A stretch of 9,206 nt of DNA from assembly GCA_044375915.1 (NCBI GenBank), contig JBILLU010000131.1, positions 1-9,206 of the forward strand, written 5' to 3'. The position numbers and the translations under genes were made by a program. Positions 6,715-9,206 of this stretch are shown one piece after another. The stretch is from JAFEBO01 sp044375915 (lineage in GTDB: Bacteria; Planctomycetota; Phycisphaerae; Phycisphaerales; UBA1924). Positions within the stretch are counted from its first letter, which is position 1, and every line of letters starts with the position of its first letter. Under the pieces are notes generated by a model. The model was not told the origin of the DNA. It searched no databases and saw nothing but the letters and a program-made list of their open reading frames with translations.

Positions 6715-8121
6715 TCACGGACAGAGCACGGCGTTGTAACCGATGACAAAGATCTGAAAGTCCCGGTCATCGACCACACTGTCGAGGTTCATGTCCCCGG
6801 GACAATCGACCGGCATGCCGGGGTCGGCACAGTCCAGGATGTTGTATGCGAGCACGAAGATCTGGAAGTCCAGATCGTCGACAAAGGTGTCCTCGTTGAG
6901 GTCCTGCGGACAGCCGCCGCCGAACGCGACGTGGTCGATCCCCAGCCCGTCGCCGAAGGAACCGAATCGCCCGTTCGCGAAGCGCACGCTGGCGATCCGC
7001 GACCCGGACTTGGCATCGAGTCGGACGTATCCCTGACGCCCGCCGTTGAAGCTGAGGTTGGAGATTCCCGAGAAATCGACCGCGTCGCGCCCGTTGATCA
7101 CCAGACGCGTCGCCTGATCCATCTGCTGCACGCTGAACCCAACGCGTCGCTGCGGCGGGTCGAAGTTCAGCACCACGTCGCCCCAGTTGGCGCCAGCGTT
7201 GTAGCTGAAGGACTGATTGCCGCGGGCGCTGACAAGGCAGCGAACGCCGTCCCAGTTGCCGCCGATGAACGCGGTGCCGAACGGATCGTCGGTATTCGGA
7301 TTGAAGAGATTCGGGAGCGCGACGACCGGGCCGATATCTCCCGCCGGGGCTTCCCAAGCGATGGACAGCCCGGGAACAAGCGCCGTGTCCTCAAAGTCTT
7401 CGATCGACGCACCGGCGACGCCGAGAGTGGAGTCGTCGATGCCCCACTCGGTGGGCTTGAATCCCTGCGAGATAAAGGTCGGGTTCGCTTCGGCGCTGAA
7501 CGCGAGATGGTCGAAAGTGAAGCCATCGCCGGAGGGGGTCACGCCGTTCTTGAATTTCACCGAGGAGATGGTGTCCACTCCGTCGGCTTTGATCAGGATG
7601 TAGCCGATTCTGCCGCTACCCGGGGACAGGCCGGTGAGCGCCTGAACGGTGCCCCTCTCGACGCCGTTGATGAAGACACGGGGCGAGAGCTCGGATTGGT
7701 GAAGGCTGACACCGAAGTACTTGATCGGTGGATCGAACACAAACGTCACGTCGCCGTAGTTCGACGACGCGCCGTAGGTGAAGGTGCGGTTGGTTCGGAC
7801 GTTCAGCAGGCACTTGGTGCCGTCGTAGTTGCCCCCGGCGAACGCGGTGCCGAACGCATCGTCGGTCGACGGGTTGAACGTCTGCGGCAGGGTGCTCGTC
7901 GGTCCCACGTTGCCCGCGGGTGACTCCCACAGAACCTGCAAGCCCGGCTCGAGATTCACGTCTTCGAAGGACTCGATCGTGCAGTTGCCGACGCCGATCG
8001 CGCCGTCCAACAGTCCCCACCGGATCGTCGGCACGCCGTAGTACGTGATCCCCGCCGAGGCGGACGTCGCCACCGCGGCTAATGCACACATACACGTCAT
8101 CCTGATGCTCTTGCAGATCAT
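6715..8121 (-). CDS. Secreted protein with two tandem ~175-residue domains and a C-terminal GC-type dockerin
   Basis: The 468-residue product starts with a Sec signal peptide (MICKSIRMTCMCALAAVATSASA, likely cut after residue 23). Two homologous domains follow, W35-F208 and W226-F400, offset by 191 residues. They share IE(S/D)FED, PGL, W-E-(S/A)-P-A-G, GP, LP, FNP-x-TDD-x-FGTAF, GGN, GDV, FDPP, ING and DH. The pattern suggests a beta-sandwich fold, perhaps ligand or carbohydrate binding. I do not recognise the family, and no catalytic motif is evident. Residues 404-468 are a dockerin with degenerate loops: DLNEDTFVDDLD and DMNLDSVVDDRD have Thr and Ser where Gly is usual at position 6. Each loop is followed by DFQIFV, there are four cysteines, and the protein ends in NAVLCP. 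The ATG at 8121 has GGAG 6 nt upstream. Alternative ATGs at 8133 and 8136 and a longer frame to 8196 are possible but would put charged residues before the signal peptide. Confidence 0.88.
   Translation of the reverse strand: MICKSIRMTCMCALAAVATSASAGITYYGVPTIRWGLLDGAIGVGNCTIESFEDVNLEPGLQVLWESPAGNVGPTSTLPQTFNPSTDDAFGTAFAGGNYDGTKCLLNVRTNRTFTYGASSNYGDVTFVFDPPIKYFGVSLHQSELSPRVFINGVERGTVQALTGLSPGSGRIGYILIKADGVDTISSVKFKNGVTPSGDGFTFDHLAFSAEANPTFISQGFKPTEWGIDDSTLGVAGASIEDFEDTALVPGLSIAWEAPAGDIGPVVALPNLFNPNTDDPFGTAFIGGNWDGVRCLVSARGNQSFSYNAGANWGDVVLNFDPPQRRVGFSVQQMDQATRLVINGRDAVDFSGISNLSFNGGRQGYVRLDAKSGSRIASVRFANGRFGSFGDGLGIDHVAFGGGCPQDLNEDTFVDDLDFQIFVLAYNILDCADPGMPVDCPGDMNLDSVVDDRDFQIFVIGYNAVLCP
6922..8019 (-). 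repeat. Internal tandem duplication (two units, 573-bp period)
   Basis: The unit at 7498-8019 and the unit at 6922-7446 encode the two homologous domains of this gene. The offset is 191 codons (573 bp). At the DNA level the best preserved stretch is 7840-7866 versus 7267-7293, 26 of 27 bases identical and exactly 573 bp apart, encoding the TDD-x-FGTAF segment. Elsewhere the copies have diverged but keep nearly the same length (174 and 175 codons). Confidence 0.85.
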
Positions 8122-8127
8122 CGCGCA

Positions 8128-8131
8128 CTCC
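8128..8131 (-). promoter_or_regulatory. Shine-Dalgarno GGAG fixing the start at 8121
   Basis: On the minus strand GGAG lies 6 nt before the ATG at 8119-8121. The tandem ATGs at 8131-8136 overlap or sit too close to their own upstream GGAG, so 8121 is the better start and gives a compact signal peptide. Confidence 0.55.
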
Positions 8132-8143
8132 ATCATGCTCCGG

Positions 8144-8168
8144 CGATCCGGATCGAGAACTGATTCTC
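8144..8168. promoter_or_regulatory. Two adjacent palindromes upstream of the duplicated-domain gene
   Basis: CGATCCGGATCG (8144-8155) is a perfect 12-bp palindrome. It abuts and shares one base with GAGAA-CTGA-TTCTC (8155-8168), a 5-bp inverted repeat. Both lie 23-47 nt before the start codon at 8121. They could be an operator or leader structure for that gene; no promoter boxes could be assigned with confidence. Confidence 0.3.
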
Positions 8169-8225
8169 CACGAGCGCGCCCGCCTCGCAAAGCCATTCAA
8201 CGCATTCACCAAACAAAATTGCTCA

Positions 8226-8270
8226 TCCGATGATTCTCGGACGTTGACCTGCCGCGGCGCTTCCCGCGGC
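8226..8270 (-). terminator. Candidate terminator region downstream of the small jelly-roll gene
   Basis: GCCGCGG (8251-8257) pairs with CCGCGGC (8264-8270) around a 6-nt loop, 33-52 nt after the stop at 8303. A second small inverted repeat, TCCGA (8226-8230) and TCGGA (8237-8241), follows. On the minus strand an AT-rich run, AATTTTGTTT (8211-8220), comes after it. The first stem has no immediate T-tract, so the terminator call rests on stem strength and position only. Confidence 0.35.
8234..8252. promoter_or_regulatory. Recurring intergenic motif, copy 1
   Basis: TTCTCGGACGT-TGACCTGC here matches TTCTCGGACGTGTGACTTGC at 9155-9174 with one mismatch and one 1-nt gap. This copy lies about 113-131 nt upstream of the start at 8121, between two minus-strand dockerin genes. 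It overlaps the candidate terminator region, so it may be a shared regulatory or a 3'-end element. Confidence 0.4.
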
Positions 8271-8302
8271 TGCACGCCCCACGCACGCCCACGCACGCTC
8301 GC

Positions 8303-9058
8303 CTACTGCGGGCATTCCAGCACGTTGTACTGCACCACGAACAACTGGAAATCGAGATCATCCACGATAGCGTCGAAGTTCAGGTCGCCCTTGCCGTCGG
8401 GCTGGGCGAAGACCTCGTTGTACCGCTGCACAAAGAACTGGAAGTCCTCGTCGGTGACGGTCTCATCATCATTCAGATCCGCCGGACACGCCGGGCCCGG
8501 GTCTGACGATTCCAGGCGAAAGTCATCGAAGTTCGCCTGCGACCCGATCGTCTTCTCGAGCGTGAACAGCACCGGCAGGCCGATGGCGGGACTGTCTGGC
8601 GGCACATAGAACTCGATCGAGCGCTCGGCGAATGTGCCGTTGTCCGGCAGGGTCGCGAGCGTGTCCACCTGCTCACCCATCAGAATATCGCCCGCGAAGA
8701 ACTTGATCGTCAGCCCGCCGTTAAAGCCAGGACGACGCCCGACCTTCCAACGCAGCGCCCAAGTGCTGTCCCCCTTGATGACCGACGGCATGCGCTTCTC
8801 GAGCTTGCCCGAGTTGATGTAGCCGATCTGGGCACCAACATACTTGTCCGGCGTGTAAGCGCCCCACCCCTGCGGGTTCCACACCCCCATGGTCACGAAA
8901 GGACTCAGCGTCACCCAACCCGGTGGCACCGTTGACGTAAAGCCGCCGGGGTTCTGCACAGGCAACTCGAAGCCGGAGTTGAAGAAAGGGATATTGACAG
9001 CCAGTGCCGCCGAAGAAATCACGCTGCCAGTCACACATGCCAAAGTCTGCCGCGTCAT
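8303..9058 (-). CDS. Small secreted jelly-roll protein with C-terminal GC-type dockerin
   Basis: The 251-residue product starts with a signal peptide (MTRQTLACVTGSVISSAALA, likely cut after residue 20). The central domain (about 22-185) opens with NSGFELPVQNPGGF and VPPGW, then VWNP, GYINSG, a W-x-V-G-R-R segment, and closes with QANFDDFRL. This pattern resembles galactose-binding or carbohydrate-binding-like jelly rolls found in many exported proteins with C-terminal sorting or anchoring modules. No catalytic residues are evident. Residues 191-251 are a dockerin with degenerate loops: DLNDDETVTDED has Glu at position 6 and Thr at position 9, and DLNFDAIVDDLD has Ala at 6. They are followed by DFQFFV and DFQLFV. 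Only the two outer cysteines are present, and one Gln follows the terminal CP. The ATG at 9058 is chosen over an upstream frame to 9106 because GGAG lies 7 nt before it and the signal peptide starts there. Confidence 0.88.
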   Translation of the reverse strand: MTRQTLACVTGSVISSAALAVNIPFFNSGFELPVQNPGGFTSTVPPGWVTLSPFVTMGVWNPQGWGAYTPDKYVGAQIGYINSGKLEKRMPSVIKGDSTWALRWKVGRRPGFNGGLTIKFFAGDILMGEQVDTLATLPDNGTFAERSIEFYVPPDSPAIGLPVLFTLEKTIGSQANFDDFRLESSDPGPACPADLNDDETVTDEDFQFFVQRYNEVFAQPDGKGDLNFDAIVDDLDFQLFVVQYNVLECPQ

Positions 9059-9065
9059 CGGATTG

Positions 9066-9069
9066 CTCC
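9066..9069 (-). promoter_or_regulatory. Shine-Dalgarno GGAG fixing the start at 9058
   Basis: Minus-strand GGAG lies 7 nt before the ATG at 9056-9058, in a context (TTTGGAGCAATCCG) with no competing start nearby. It supports a 251-residue product beginning with the signal peptide. Confidence 0.6.
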
Positions 9070-9111
9070 AAAGTGCGGAGATAGCGCGACGCTCGGCGAC
9101 GGGCATCCCCT

Positions 9112-9140
9112 CAAGCAGGAAAGCGTACTCGGCGTGTCAA
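9112..9140 (-). promoter_or_regulatory. Weak sigma70-type promoter candidate for the small jelly-roll gene
   Basis: The minus strand has a perfect -35 hexamer TTGACA (9135-9140). A 17-nt spacer leads to TGCTTG (9112-9117), which is a poor -10. If used, the leader would be about 45-50 nt. The -35 alone could be chance, so this is a low-confidence candidate. Confidence 0.25.
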
Positions 9141-9154
9141 GGCTGCAAAGGTCG

Positions 9155-9174
9155 TTCTCGGACGTGTGACTTGC
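9155..9174. promoter_or_regulatory. Recurring intergenic motif, copy 2
   Basis: Second copy of the motif seen at 8234-8252, sharing an exact 11-mer TTCTCGGACGT. It lies about 97-116 nt upstream of the start at 9058 and only 3 nt past the stop of the gene at the right edge. No copy was found in the gap upstream of 6654 or of leuS. Confidence 0.4.
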
Positions 9175-9177
9175 ACT

Positions 9178-9206
9178 TCACGGGCACACGACGGCGTCAT
9201 ACGACA
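9178..9206 (-). CDS. Last codons of another dockerin-type protein (truncated by window edge)
   Basis: On the minus strand the final nine codons before the window edge read S-Y-D-A-V-V-C-P-stop. This matches the end shared by the other dockerin proteins here (YNAVLCP, YNDLLCP, YENLLCP), including the terminal Cys-Pro and stop. Only eight residues are visible, so the assignment rests on this signature and on position: same strand, 119 nt upstream of the next dockerin gene. Confidence 0.65.

Noticed and set aside
5983..7923. 646-codon open frame on the + strand spanning two minus-strand dockerin genes
   Set aside because: It crosses the gap between two well-supported genes, is Arg/Glu/Asp/Val-rich without recognisable motifs, and lies opposite signal-peptide and repeat-encoding sequence.
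8279..8302. Short ACGCACGC repeats past the 8303 stop
   Set aside because: Only two copies of a 9-bp low-complexity word; too little for a CRISPR array or a meaningful tandem repeat.

Overview
The window comes from a GC-rich genome that is most likely a planctomycete of the Phycisphaerae/Phycisphaerales type. The evidence is a set of secreted proteins ending in the GC-type dockerin module common in that group, together with an oversized leucyl-tRNA synthetase. Exact taxonomy cannot be fixed from the sequence alone.

Layout from left to right. The + strand carries the 3' end of a gene for a secreted dockerin protein (to 512), then a short intergenic hairpin, then leuS (580-3912). leuS converges on a block of minus-strand genes, with only 9 nt between the two stop codons. 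That block, read right to left, holds the last codons of a dockerin gene at the window edge (9178-9206), a small jelly-roll/dockerin protein (8303-9058), a duplicated-domain/dockerin protein (6715-8121), and a 910-residue repeat/dockerin protein (3922-6654). Every complete minus-strand gene has a Sec-type signal peptide and a Shine-Dalgarno-like sequence at the chosen start.

Five dockerin-ending proteins therefore surround one housekeeping gene. They share almost nothing outside the dockerin, so they look like different surface or extracellular passengers carrying one common C-terminal attachment module. No cohesin, scaffoldin, enzyme or sorting machinery is visible here, so the partner of the dockerins is unknown. 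Within the window the dockerins fall into two sequence subtypes that follow gene position. leuS has two large insertions, one before the NWCP segment and one at the distal end of the editing domain. A 19-20 nt motif recurs in two of the minus-strand intergenic gaps and may be a shared regulatory site.

No tRNA, rRNA, CRISPR array, insertion sequence or prophage was seen. No stretch longer than 300 bases lacks a gene.
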